This document shows positions 33,815 to 44,405 of a stretch of DNA of 64,000 nucleotides, one piece after another. The translations under genes and the position numbers were made by a program. Origin of the DNA: Gelatoporia subvermispora B (lineage: Eukaryota > Basidiomycota > Agaricomycetes > Polyporales > Gelatoporiaceae); the NCBI GenBank assembly GCA_000320605.2, contig KB445791.1, forward strand, positions 654,843-718,842, written 5' to 3'. The notes under the pieces are model-generated. The model was not told the origin of the DNA. It was given only the letters and a program-made list of their open reading frames with translations, and searched no databases. The number at the start of each line of letters is the position of its first letter. Positions within the stretch are counted from its first letter, which is position 1.

Positions 33815-34932
33815 ATGAATGGAGCTGAGTCCATGGACACTCGAGCAACACAACCGAGCATATCACCCATATTCCTAGGTGTGGGAGCAGTATCTCTGCA
33901 TGAAAACCACGCTTATCTTATCATTCAAACGTGTCCAGGAAACGAGCCTGCACACGAGCACGATGAGCACGATGAGCACCACGAAAACGCAGGGGACGAA
34001 CGAGGCTCGAGCAACGGGCTCGCAGCCGACGACCTGTCTCCGCAACCCAGCGCAGCACCACCCGCACCGATGCGCGCACACCTAACCATCGACCTCGACG
34101 AGGACTTCTACGACCGCAAGCTGTCCATCGAGGACGCCACCCAGCGGCCGTGTATCGTGCCAGGCAACGCCCTCCACCTCATCGACGACGACCCGTCCCC
34201 GCGCTCGCAGACGCCCTCCTCCATCATCATCGTCGCGGATATGCCGCGCCCCACATCACCAGAGGGTGCCGTCAACCGCGCCGACGACCGCACACGCAGT
34301 TCGTCATCCGAGCCCCCGCCACCCCCACCTGCGCGCCCTGTCCCCCGTGTGCGCTTCCGCTCGCGCGTGCGCATCACATCCGGGGTACACAAGCACCGGC
34401 ACGGCGCCGGTGCACGGGGCACAGGCATGGGGACGCCGCCCTCGTCCGCGTCTGACTCACCGTCGTCGTCCATATCCGCGCCGCTGCGGTACCAGGCGGA
34501 CGAGAACGGGACGTGGGGTCCGCTGGGCAAGCGGCTCAGCGCGTACGCAGGCGCAGGCTGGCAGCGCCCCCCACGGCACAAGCAGGATCGGGACCAGGAC
34601 CGTGCGCGGAGGCCGAATGGGGCGTCGCGCGCAGACGAGCGGACGCCGCTGGTGCACGGGTCACGCCGGACGGCGTACGTGGACCCGAACGAGGACCTCC
34701 AGGAAGGCGATGAGGATGAGGATGAGGAGGAGCGGGCGATGCGGGCAGCGGCGCTCAGGCGGGAGCACGACGCGGTGTTCGGAAAGTGGCCGTGGAGGTT
34801 GTTCAACAGACATGTGAGTGTCCCCGTGTGTAGCCCCGCTGATGCTGATACTGTCCGATACAGTGGTGGTGGTGGCAGGTCGAGCCTGTGCTCTGCTGTT
34901 GCTGCCCTGACGACTCTGATTACGAGGAATGA
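33815..34932 (+). CDS. uncharacterised disordered protein with WWWW/CCCC tail
   Basis: Two exons (33815-34813 and 34864-34932) give about 355 residues if the ATG at 33815 is used; ATGs at 33833 and 34071 are also possible and the first 80 residues look less coding-like. I do not recognise a domain. The protein is rich in Pro, Ser, Asp/Glu and Arg, with a conserved-looking core (MRAHLTIDLDEDFYDRK, then RTPLVHGSRRTAY) and an acidic stretch EGDEDEDEEERAMR. Exon 1 ends KWPWRLFNRH. The second exon encodes WWWWQVEPVLCCCCPDDSDY and ends EE. Four adjacent tryptophans followed by four adjacent cysteines suggest membrane attachment, perhaps by S-acylation; that is inference. The gene converges on ARO2, 174 bp away. 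Confidence 0.6.
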
Positions 34933-35106
34933 CGACGATACCACACTGGTCTGCGCATATCCCAGCTCACTCGCTCTGTCCATTTCATGCTTGGTTGTAT
35001 GGCCCTGTAATGTCTATGTATTTTACATCTTGCCTCTAATCGTACGCGGTGTACACAGGATGATAGAGCTACATGGGAGGAGCCGCACTGGCGTTGCTCA
35101 CTCCTT

Positions 35107-36671
35107 TCACTCCTTTGTCTCCTGCACTTGCGAGGGCTTGACCATCGTCGGAGGCAGGGTCGTGATGGGCGGCAGCAGCGATGCAGCCGTCTTGCGTGCG
35201 TTCTGCATCAAGACGTGGTCCATGATGACGATCGCGGCCATAGCCTCGACAATGGGCACGGCGCGCGGCACGACACACGGGTCGTGGCGTCCCCGTGCGG
35301 CGAGCGTCCCGGGGGTGCCATCGTATTGCGCGGTCGCCTGTGCCTGCGAGATGGTTGCTGGGGACTTGAAACCAACGCTATGCACGGTATATCAGCAGGC
35401 TGTATTGAGACGGATGCACCGAGGGACATACCGGAAGTAAATGTCCTCCCCGTTCGAGATGCCACCCTGGATACCTCCGCTCCAATTGGTCTTAGTGCCG
35501 ACTGTGCCATCTGCGCGGAGCACGAATGCGTCGTTGTGCTTGCTGCCAGGGACCTCCGTCCCGCGAAAGCCCGAACCGATCTCGAAGGCCTTCGTCGCGG
35601 GAATCGAGAGCATCGCGTGCCCGAGTGCCGCCTCGAGCTTGTCGAACACGGGTTCACCCAGCCCCGCGGGCACGCGCCGGATCACGCAAGTGACCGTGCC
35701 GCCGATCGAGTCGGAGGCCTCCTTGGCGCGGATAATGCGCTGCAGGCGGTGTCAGTGAGGTGAGATGGGGTGAGGGTGGGGAGGGGACACGCACCTTGGT
35801 CATGCGCTCGGCTGTCTCAGGGTGCGGGCAGCGCGTCAGATGGCTGTCGACTTGCTCGCGCGAGACAGTGCGGAGGAGCTCGACGAACTCGGGGCTGAGT
35901 GCGTCCTCGACCGCATCATCGTCCTCGGAGGATGCCTGCGAGGGTGGGGAGACAGTAGACGGCAGCTTCACTTTGCCGACGGACGAGACGAAGGCGACGA
36001 TCTCGATGCCGTAGACGAGCTTGAGGTATTTCTCAGCGATGGCACCTGCAGCTACACGACCTGTGAAGGGACAGGTAAGCTCTGTGGTCAGATTGTATGA
36101 ATACGGGACGAGCTTACCGATGGTCTCGCGTGCGCTGCTGCGGCCGCCTCCGCTGCTTGCCTTGACGCCGTACTTCTCGAGGTACGTCCAGTCAGCATGA
36201 CTCGGGCGAGGATAGAGATCCGTCTATACGTTCATGAGAGTTTATTGACGAAATCAGACTGGCGGAGGTGTACCTCGGAATAGTCTTTCGGCCTCTGGTC
36301 CTCGTTACGGACAAGGAGACCAATCGGCGTTCCAAGGGTGATACCTTGCTCAATACCTGACTGCAGGTGAACGAGGTCTTTTTCATCACGCTGCAGGGTC
36401 ATAGCGCATTAGAAAAAACTCGGGCGCATGGCGGCGTTTGGACATACGGGAGTGGTGAGGTTGCTCTGGCCGGGCCTTCGGCGGCTCAGCTGCACTTGCA
36501 CATCTTGAGCGGTCAGAGGCAATCCCTGCGACGTTCTTTAACGTGAGACTGCCACGAGCTCCTTGAGAATGCATAACATACCGGTGGACAGCCGTCGATG
36601 ATTGCTCCGACTGATGCACAGTGCGACTCGCCGTAGGTGGTCACGCGGAAGAGGTTACCGAATGTCGACAT
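35107..36671 (-). CDS. ARO2: chorismate synthase
   Basis: Seven exons close in frame: 36671-36582, 36525-36448, 36390-36274, 36223-36118, 36060-35795, 35739-35432 and 35377-35107, giving 411 residues. It converts 5-enolpyruvylshikimate-3-phosphate to chorismate, the last step of the shikimate pathway, in the cytosol with reduced FMN. The start [17 protein letters not shown] and the blocks [56 protein letters not shown] and [18 protein letters not shown] are the family signatures. The tail [18 protein letters not shown] is also typical, and the length suits fungal enzymes. A Ser/Asp-rich insertion (about residues 185-200, [15 protein letters not shown]) lengthens one loop. The 451 bp to the divergent NAA38-like gene is probably a shared promoter region. 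Confidence 0.97.
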
Positions 36672-37122
36672 GTTTTGCTGGCGCTAGGTGCACGCAAGAG
36701 GTTCAATGCCAGATTCACGAGCGGTCGCAAGATATACGCACTAAGACAAGGCTATTCCGAGACCGTTGATCTGAGCAACAAGCAGAATCAAGTACTGTTC
36801 CGGAGGCTGGATTTTGCTATCCGCTTGCAAGGGGGGCTCTAGAATTTTGACACGTCTGAGCGATGGGAGCTACATATACAGCAGTTTACACCGACCGACT
36901 CGGATCGGGGTGCTGTGTTGACACTAGTGCCGGTGTCCGTTGGCAACTTCTTGACTTCGGACTTCAATGACTTGCAGAAAGACAGCAGTCTGCGAGTCAA
37001 TCAAGTGAAGTACTTATGGGTTAGCGCAAGTGAGACTTGGGATCGAAACAAGAGACCTGAGGGAGACTCGGTCGTGGATGCGATTTTGATCAGCGAGAAA
37101 TGACTCGATAAGATAAGATAAG
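36672..37122. promoter_or_regulatory. divergent promoter region ARO2 / LSM gene
   Basis: 451 bp separate the two start codons. Immediately before the plus-strand ATG is gataagataagataag (37107-37122), three GATAA units in tandem that could bind GATA factors. No other motif stands out. Confidence 0.5.
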
Positions 37123-37527
37123 ATGTTCGCTCAAACGTTCCTCTGCATCTCTGATGGACAAGCGCCCATGGCCTCTGCCTCGCCCGCCATGTCCGCTGTA
37201 GGACCTCCGGATCCTCCGACTTCACAGCCGGAGTCCGTGCAGCGCCTCAAATCGCTCCTACGAAAGTCTGTTCGAGTAAGCATCAATGACGGTCGCATTT
37301 TCGTCGGAACATTCGCCGGCACGGACAAGCAGCTGAACATTCTTCTGGTCAACGCCGACGAATATCGTATCGGAGGCGAGAGACTGTACGTCAACTCGGA
37401 GGGTCGATTCGTAGGACAGATCATGGTACCATGGAGACTCATTATGAGCGTGGAAGCGCAATTAGTGGGAGGATATACCGCCAGAGAGGACGATGCAGAT
37501 AGTGATGACGAGAACATGTATTCTTGA
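37123..37527 (+). CDS. NAA38: LSM-domain protein, NatC auxiliary subunit Naa38-like
   Basis: A single exon of 134 codons from the ATG at 37123; a second ATG at 37168 would remove 15 residues and may be the true start. Residues ~40-115 form an Sm/LSM fold: VQRLKSLLRKSVRVSINDGR (Sm1, with DGR), FVGTFAGTDKQLNILLVNADE, then a second strand pair GQIMVPWRLIMSVE (Sm2). The acidic C-terminus is DDADSDDENMYS. The order resembles LSMD1/Naa38, the small subunit of the NatC N-terminal acetyltransferase, more than the core Sm or Lsm1-8 proteins. An LSM protein of another kind cannot be excluded. Confidence 0.85.
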   Translation: MFAQTFLCISDGQAPMASASPAMSAVGPPDPPTSQPESVQRLKSLLRKSVRVSINDGRIFVGTFAGTDKQLNILLVNADEYRIGGERLYVNSEGRFVGQIMVPWRLIMSVEAQLVGGYTAREDDADSDDENMYS

Positions 37528-38284
37528 AGCCGCACGATTGTAAGTCGGTGCCTGTCTAATTACATCCGTTAGATCTCATTTCAGTAAATTTTCAGACAGA
37601 CACACTTGAGCTAGTAAGCACGCTATATTCTTGTGCCGCTGTACGAATTAGCATACCCTCTTGCTCTAAGACGCCAAGTCCGTGCAGTATCTTTGCAATT
37701 GGTCTCAAAACACATTGCGTCCACCGGCATTGATATAACCATCCCGGAATACAGCCACGATTGATCACACACTCATTTCGGTCGCCTCTACTGTGTGGGC
37801 TCTTCTGATCACATACGATAAAAGTTGTCGAAGAGGACGGAGATCAACGAATATTAGATTGCTATGACTGTTATCGTGAGTGCATGCCTTATCTGGTTTC
37901 CTTGCCCTGGGTACTCTTGTGCAGTACATCTGTGTCAAGTTTCAACGCGCCTCAGTCATGCACTAAGACCGCACGTTTGAAATATCGGGGTAAATGGCCC
38001 TCCCGAGTGACGAGTCTCATCGAGCGACACAAGGACACAGCGCGAATGTATGGAGTCTTGGAGTCTTTAATACAGCACAACACTGATGCGCGTTTCGAGG
38101 GCAGAAGGCGCTGGATGAGTAGATGGAGACAGGAGTTTACGCGTGTGGCGGCTTCCTGACAATTGACTAATTCGTGTGGACACCTGAAGAGCGGACTGAA
38201 GGGGATATGAGCTAGCGCGTCACCCTTTGGACATGCAGAAGCCGTTAGACTACATAAGAAGGTCGATGAGTACCACGCACTCCT
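37528..38284. other. intergenic region
   Basis: 3' flank of the LSM gene. A frame at 37884-38159 has no support beyond being open. Confidence 0.5.
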
Positions 38285-38632
38285 CTAGCGGAATCGGCTG
38301 GCGTCTATATCAACGGTCCAATGTCCAGGCTGATTTGCATAGTACTCTATGCCAGCAGCAAGAGCACGCTGGATCACAGCAGGATCGTCATTCTCCATGT
38401 GAAGTACATGTATGTTCTTTTCTGTGTCGTTTGCCATTCGAATGGTGTAACGAACACCAGTTGCTGAAAAGACTCTAGTTTCCTTCGTCCACAACACAGA
38501 TTCGATGTGCGCAGAGATGCCATTCGGGGCAGTAATTCTTCGAGTCGAGGGCTTCATGCTGAAGAATGCGGGCATCTGAATGGCTCTAATATACTGAGCA
38601 AATTGGACGAAGGGGTTGGCCTGATCAGCCAT
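38285..38632 (-). CDS. hypothetical protein, 115 aa
   Basis: An uninterrupted frame from MADQANPFVQFAQYIRAIQ to the stop at 38285. The composition is balanced, with alternating hydrophobic and polar residues in the second half (VRYTIRMANDTEKNIHVLHM), unlike random frames here. I recognise no family. It has no visible signal peptide or membrane segment, and it may be the only or the last exon of a gene. Confidence 0.4.
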   Translation of the reverse strand: MADQANPFVQFAQYIRAIQMPAFFSMKPSTRRITAPNGISAHIESVLWTKETRVFSATGVRYTIRMANDTEKNIHVLHMENDDPAVIQRALAAGIEYYANQPGHWTVDIDASRFR

Positions 38633-39484
38633 GATCGACTAGAGAGAATGGTGAGTTCCTGGAGGTGCAATAATATGCGGCTTGTCTTTCGAACTGATAT
38701 TCACTGCACTGTTCATTCATCAAGACTATGGACACCGAATACGGCGGCTTTGGTAAAAGAATTGTGAGATACATGTAAATAAGACGACAGATGAGCTATG
38801 TACGATATTCTTTCAGAATGTTTTACCCATTGGAGGTAGGTGATGTCCCGCTACGCGTTCATCCTGGCATATTGAACCTAGCTTTCAACTGAGGACGGCC
38901 GGATCTCCTCAGAAAGCTCTCTGAGACCGGTCTTCGTGTTCCTAGGAAAACCTTCTCCTACATACCTAGATATGTAGGTATATCTCCTTATAGGAGAAGC
39001 TCACCTTCTATTGAGCCTTACAGGTGTACGAGGGGCTGAGTGTGTTGTATAGCTTTTGAGTCTGCGTGCTTCCATACTCCTCGAGGCTTGATAACAGATC
39101 GGACTGAGGTAGCGGATGACTATCATGTCTCATCAGTGCCAGTGTTCGACGACCTTTGCCTACTTTCCAGACAGGCAATAGCGTAACCGTATATGAGAGC
39201 ATGTGGTCCCACAATAGGCAACTCAGTGCCTATATAGAACGCACTAAATCCAGCGCTCGTGCATGCGACAAATTTTCGACGTTCATCTTCGACGTGCGGA
39301 GTCTGAGACGCCACATGTTGCGTCTTTCTTGGTGATCCTCGCAACATCTGACCATAACGATAGGTCGGCTTCTTTTTAAACGTATAACTTCCGTGACTAG
39401 AGAGTCCCAACTCGCCCAGCAAGGAACTTGTCTACGTTGAACGTTGAACCTTCGAAACTATCACAGGCTTGAAACGGTATTGGT
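38633..39484. other. intergenic region with an inverted repeat
   Basis: No gene is supported. The inverted repeat at 38952-38999 is listed separately. Confidence 0.5.
38952..38999. repeat. nested inverted repeat
   Basis: Outer arms CTTCTCCTA (38952-38960) and TAGGAGAAG (38991-38999) pair exactly. Inside them TACCTA (38963-38968) pairs with TAGGTA (38975-38980). It could fold as a branched hairpin. No target duplication or longer terminal repeats are evident. Confidence 0.55.
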
Positions 39485-40760
39485 ATGTTCGGAATCGGAG
39501 CCGATGTAGACAGGGAGCGCGCTGGAGCACCGGAGACATGCCACGAATGCGCACCTACGCGAGGACATAGTTGCATGGATCCACGCTTCCAGCCTGCACT
39601 TCCTCAGCATTATTGGAGTGCCGATGAAATTCGTGAGCTCCGGTCCCAAGGCGTAGAACCTGTCGCACCCATGGTGAGCCCCCTACTTCGTTTTCTGAGA
39701 GTCACGAATAATCTACTTCTTTGCAGGACAGGTGGAATTGTGTCCAGCAATGTCGTACCGTCGCGGGTGATATGGTCGTAGTGAAGAGCCTTCGGCACGG
39801 TTCCAATGAGCTGACGGTTCTGAGCACCTTGTTGGCGATGCCAACGCCTCGTAACCATGTCGTTCCCTGCCACCTGATACCGTGCGAGAAGACCACGCTG
39901 GTTTTGATGCCCTTCTTATATTCACTTGCCATCTCAAAGAAGCATAAGACAAGCAGTCTGCTTGACATTGCAACACAACTGGTCGAAGTATGCTGCACAG
40001 TATCTTCTATGATTGTGACGAGCTTAAGCGACGCACCGGTTTTCAAGGCGCTGGAGTTCATGCATGAACATCACATTGTACACTCGGTGAGCTTCGTCAA
40101 ACTTTGCTCATAGCCTTTGTGAATACTGTATTCGATTGGATCTGAATACGTGTACGCAGGATGTGTCACGATCGAACGCTGTGAAATCAAAACAACGCCA
40201 GCAATCGCAGTCATACAATTGGCAAATCGATCCTGAGCGCGTGTACTTTATCGATTTTGGATCTTCACGTATTTTGCCCAAGGGTCCAGGGGAGGGTCTA
40301 CGTGTCTCCGATTGGGAAAGTTTCCCGGGTTCTTGCGAGCCCCCAGAAGGCTCAATATCGCTGGATCCATATGCGTATGACGTCTTCTCCCTAGGCGATG
40401 TAATATTTGATTTGTGCGAGGTGAGAGATTAGATCTTGTCTTTCTTGTCTTACGGAAACCCTCCTAATGGACGTGTTGACTAGGAAGAAGAGTCTGGGGA
40501 ATTCTATACCCTACCTAGTTTCAAGCATCTGATCAGCAGACTGCGCTCCGATGATCCAACGCGGAGACCTACAATGCGCCAAGTTGCGCAGATGCTCCTT
40601 GCCTTGAGGTGGTGGATTACACATACGGAAATTGTGTATCGAATTCTTCCATTGCGTCTTGCGTAAGTCTCACTTCCAAATTCCAGTAGTCAACTACTGA
40701 TAACGGAAAAGAGGTGTAATGGACTACTATGGATGGCGGATTCTCTCGCTATTCGTCTAG
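39485..40760 (+). CDS. protein kinase-like protein
   Basis: Six exons in phase (39485-39673, 39727-39987, 40048-40086, 40160-40420, 40484-40662, 40712-40760) give 325 residues. Kinase landmarks: VVVKSL with the ATP-binding lysine, FMHEHHIVHSDVSRSN as the catalytic loop (HSD in place of HRD, asparagine kept), IDFGSSR as the DFG metal-binding motif, and YDVFSLGDVIFDL for the F-helix. The C-lobe ends with DPTRRPTMRQVAQML. No clear glycine-rich loop is seen. Many Agaricomycete genes of this kind are diverged and of unknown role. The start at 39485 is in frame; an ATG further in (MDPRFQPALPQHYW) is an alternative. Confidence 0.75.
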
Positions 40761-42196
40761 ATAGTCGATTGGCATGTACAGAACAAGTATCATGAGTCCG
40801 CTCTCCTCAGTAGAGAGCTTCACTTACATTACACTGTTCGTAGTGCAAGCAAATGCTCAGACAGAATTGCCGCTATCGATGAGATTTCATGAATGCACTG
40901 CTCGAGTTCTGCGTGGGTTTCCGGTGCGCATTCCTGGCGCTGATCTTCCTGAGATCTGAAGGAAGTATGAGTGACATGTCTATAAGGGGTGGCACGCGTT
41001 TGATTCACCTTGACGGCACTGTGATATGTTCGCATCAGTGGTAGTACTGTACTACTACACCCCTACGCTCCAGGTTCAAGAACACTTGGAACTACAAATA
41101 TCGGTGTCGATGTCGAGATCGGGAATGTACTATGTATCGTTCCACGGGTACTCTGCAAAACTAAATCAGAGCTCGATACGGCAGTCATGAGATGCCTGAC
41201 ACACGTATTGCTAGTGATTCTACATACAGGTACAGCAGGAGGATATGTGACCAGACACAGACTTAAAGACAGTGATAGTTTGTATCAAGGTCAAGTTTTG
41301 TGGAATCCGAAACTAATCAACTGCGGGCAGACATGGCAAGATATAACGAAAAATTCCCATGACCTAGGTCTAGCGCTCGTCCATGAGATCTCAACATCAT
41401 ACATGTAGATATCTAGACGCTACATGAAATCATGTCTGCGCATCCCTGCACCACCATCGAAACAGCTGGCTGAGACTATACGTTGGCTCTTTTGAGTAGC
41501 TATGACTGCTGAGTCTTGTATCCCGCTACCTGGACTCGCTCTGTGCACTAATGTGCGCCTCACTTACTCGAAGAGCTCTAAGGAACGACGTTTGCTTGCT
41601 CAATGCTGGTTGAATAGTACTCTACTTCACAGGATGCGTGTCATCCAATTGCCGTGCGCAACTTTGGCTGTCGCACATACGCTCCATGAATCCCACATTT
41701 CTTGGCCTATCAGAAACTCACTCTAAAATGGCCTACTCAATTTGTCCTGTCCGCGGAGTGATTGGATCGGCTATGTTCCGGTTTCCCTTTCATATATGTT
41801 CTTCCTGTTCCCCGCAGGCGGGTGTAGCACTGTAATTTGACAGCTCCTGATTGACTATGTACATGGAAGCCCTTCGCTCACGAGATGCTCCTTTGATATC
41901 TGGCATCTGCGCTATGGCGAGTACTAGTATGACATTCAACCCAGAGAACAAACACAAGGTTGCACCTATCGACAAGCTTATTGCGGCAGTTCTGTGGTAT
42001 GTCAGGCTCGTGCGACGTGGGTCGTGAGCGGGGAGGAAGACATGTTGATCGTTGAGGTGATGGAGGACGTCGATATCGTCGGTACGTTAAGACATTCCAT
42101 TGCAGCTGTCATCTCTCTCCCCGTAAGCCTCGTATGCTCACCTTGCCGTACAACCCACCTTCAATCTCTTCGCCTTTCACTTACATCCCCGGACGG
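40761..42196. other. intergenic region, no supported gene
   Basis: AT-rich DNA with short frames. A minus-strand frame near 41975-41790 has hydrophobic residues (SIGATLCLFSGLNVILVLAI) that might be a membrane-protein remnant, but no exon structure supports it. Confidence 0.5.
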
Positions 42197-43663
42197 ATGA
42201 TTCCTGCAATGCTACGCATTGTGGTCTTGCTGTTATTGCAATCCCTATTATCTACATCAGCTACCCCCTTCAATGCGACCATCGATGATACAAACGGTGA
42301 CTCACTCACTGGTGCGATGGTCACATACAGCCCCCCGGCTTCATGGTTCTCTGTGAGCGACTGCGAGTCATGCGGTAAAGAATGCGAAGGATTATGCCCA
42401 GACGACATCGATACGAGCCGTGCAGAAGATTCTACATGGCATGGATCGCAGTTCTGGCCCGGTGATTCGTCCACGTCCATGAATGCCACGATGACTTTTC
42501 GAGGTATGTGATATTGCAATTCATCCCAGTTGCTGTCTTGACGCGGCTCAGGGACAGCGCTCTACGCCTATTGCATATTGAACGCAGATCTTGGGAATTC
42601 CGATATGATTTTCTACCTTGACGGAGAGCAAGCGGGGACGTACACGTACAACTTTGTTGACGGCTCAGACGTTTATCATTACTCTGCTCTCGTCCTCCAA
42701 CTCGAGTCACTATCTGACGAAAATCACATCTTCACTTTATCAAACGGGCAGAGAAGCTTCGGAAATGGCCAGCCATCCTCCGTAATATTCGATTTCGTAC
42801 AATATACGTCAGTATCTCCCGTCAAGGTCTACCCACGGAGCACTCATTCATTTCGACGCAATAGCAAGGATGATTTATCGATATCAAGTAGCTCGACCAA
42901 TAGCGTTGCTCATGGCACGATGTCAAGTGTTGTTACACAGGGCATAGCACCCACCTCCTCGCCATTCACTACGCAGGACACAGCCTCAAAGTTCACAGAT
43001 ATTATCATCGCTGTCTCAGTCCTAGCAGCGGCCCTGTTTATCATCGTCTTCATCGCTCTATTCTACTTTTTCTGCCGCCCTCGCCGTCTGGATTTGCTCA
43101 CTACGAACACTAAGCCTGCACCGAAAGACCTCCCTCGGACAGATAGCAATGCCCAGAGTAGCCCTAGAGGCGAAACGGCACTTTGTCACGTCTCCCGTCA
43201 GCGACAAACGCCGTCTACACGCATCGTCGACGACGCAATCCCACATACTACCTCCAGCTCGACAGGCCCCTCTACCGTAATTTATTCCCTGAATGATATG
43301 TCTCAATCTGTTGAACGCATAGTTGTGCCTGATTTCGCCGCCACAAACGCTACCCCGGACACTCCCATATTCGCATCCCGCTCATTCGACATTTCCGGTT
43401 TGCGGATGCTGCACGGCTTAGTTCCCATACCTCCTCCAGGAATCCCTATCATAGATGGTCCACCACCACCAAGCCTGAGCTACATTCAGCCAGTCCACAC
43501 AGTCCCGATGACCGTCGAGGGAAGAGGCAGTCATTATAGGGACTCACCACAGGGGACGTCCGAGAACGGGCAGACTAACGGAATGCCACAAGACTGGGCG
43601 CTGGGTAGCGAATTATCCCAGAGGCTGAAGAGTCCCCCGCCGGAGTACTCTCTGAGATTTTGA
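42197..43663 (+). CDS. type I membrane protein with PPxY C-terminus
   Basis: Two exons (42197-42503, 42552-43663) give 472 residues. Residues 1-~22 are a signal peptide (MLRIVVLLLLQSLLSTSA). The luminal or extracellular part has a cysteine cluster CESCGKECEGLCPDD, a WHGSQFWPGD segment and a beta-rich region (YLDGEQAGTYTYN... then VIFDFVQYT), typical of Agaricomycete cell-surface proteins. A Ser/Thr-rich stalk precedes one membrane segment (IIIAVSVLAAALFIIVFIAL), followed by a basic stop-transfer CRPRR. The ~200-residue cytosolic tail is Pro/Ser-rich and ends PPPEYSLRF, holding a PPxY motif that WW-domain proteins such as Rsp5-type ubiquitin ligases bind. The function is unknown. Confidence 0.78.
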
Positions 43664-44252
43664 TTTAACAAATATGTGCATGTGAGTATCGTGGACGCGA
43701 TCGAATGTGGTTTGTGTGTGTGTGCTATGTATCGCAAAGTCAGGAACAATGTTCAGCGTGTTAGGGAACAGATTGTACAATGACCCACTTTCAACCGTAG
43801 TCTTCCTAGTGTGGGTTGAGTGCGACAACGGGCAAATGTAGAGATACTGAATGGACATTACAATGGCAATGAGGACACTTCAGCTGACGGGTCGCATGCC
43901 CGTTGATATACCATAGCGACCTGACAGATCATATATATACGCATGGAAATGCCACAGGGCACCCCTGATTCGCTCTTCGGGAATGCAAGGGCTGTCTATG
44001 ATAACTTGGGTATTTCATCGAAGTGCAAAAGAACCGTAGCCCTTGATGCAGATGTGTGAAACGCAGCGACGAGGAGAGATCGGGAAGGGTTAACGTGAAA
44101 GGCATATTAAATGTCAAAGTTTACAAATGGAACATCTCGACTTGAGATCTGTCATATTGCTCATCCGTGGAACAGATGATTCTCAGCTTAGAACTCATGT
44201 ATCTTACATCACTGACTGAGCTTCGTTGATCCTAGCTCATACTGTAGATGTT
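43664..44252. other. intergenic region between convergent genes
   Basis: 3' flanks of the PPxY membrane protein and GH7 copy B. No feature seen. Confidence 0.5.
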
Positions 44253-44405
44253 TCACAGCCGCTCGCTGTAGTAGGTGTTAAGCGACCGGCAGTTAGAGTC
44301 CGAGACACAGGCTGTTGGACCAGTCCAGCCAATGCCACCGCTAGAGATGGACGTCTTGAGCTAACAGCATCGCCAAGCGTATACAGCGACGACTCACCAT
44401 TGACC
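44253..44405 (-). pseudogene. fossil CBM1 exon downstream of GH7 copy B
   Basis: Directly after the TAG of GH7 copy B the minus strand still reads GGTCAATG and an intact donor (gtgagt at 44397), then an intron, acceptor ctag and an exon 44340-44253. That exon encodes [17 protein letters not shown] and ends TYYSERL before a TGA. It aligns along its whole length with the CBM1 exon of copy A, but the final cysteine of the family pattern is replaced by arginine. The codon for the tyrosine of KYGQ in copy A (TAC) is TAG here. It is therefore an untranslated relic of a cellulose-binding module, unless a donor inside AAGTAGGG bypasses the stop. Confidence 0.85.

Noticed and set aside
33797..35440. 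547-codon plus-strand frame running into the ARO2 3' end
   Set aside because: The frame begins at TTG, and a good donor at 34814 with an in-phase acceptor gives a compact gene ending at 34932; the rest lies over intronless intergenic DNA and antisense to ARO2.
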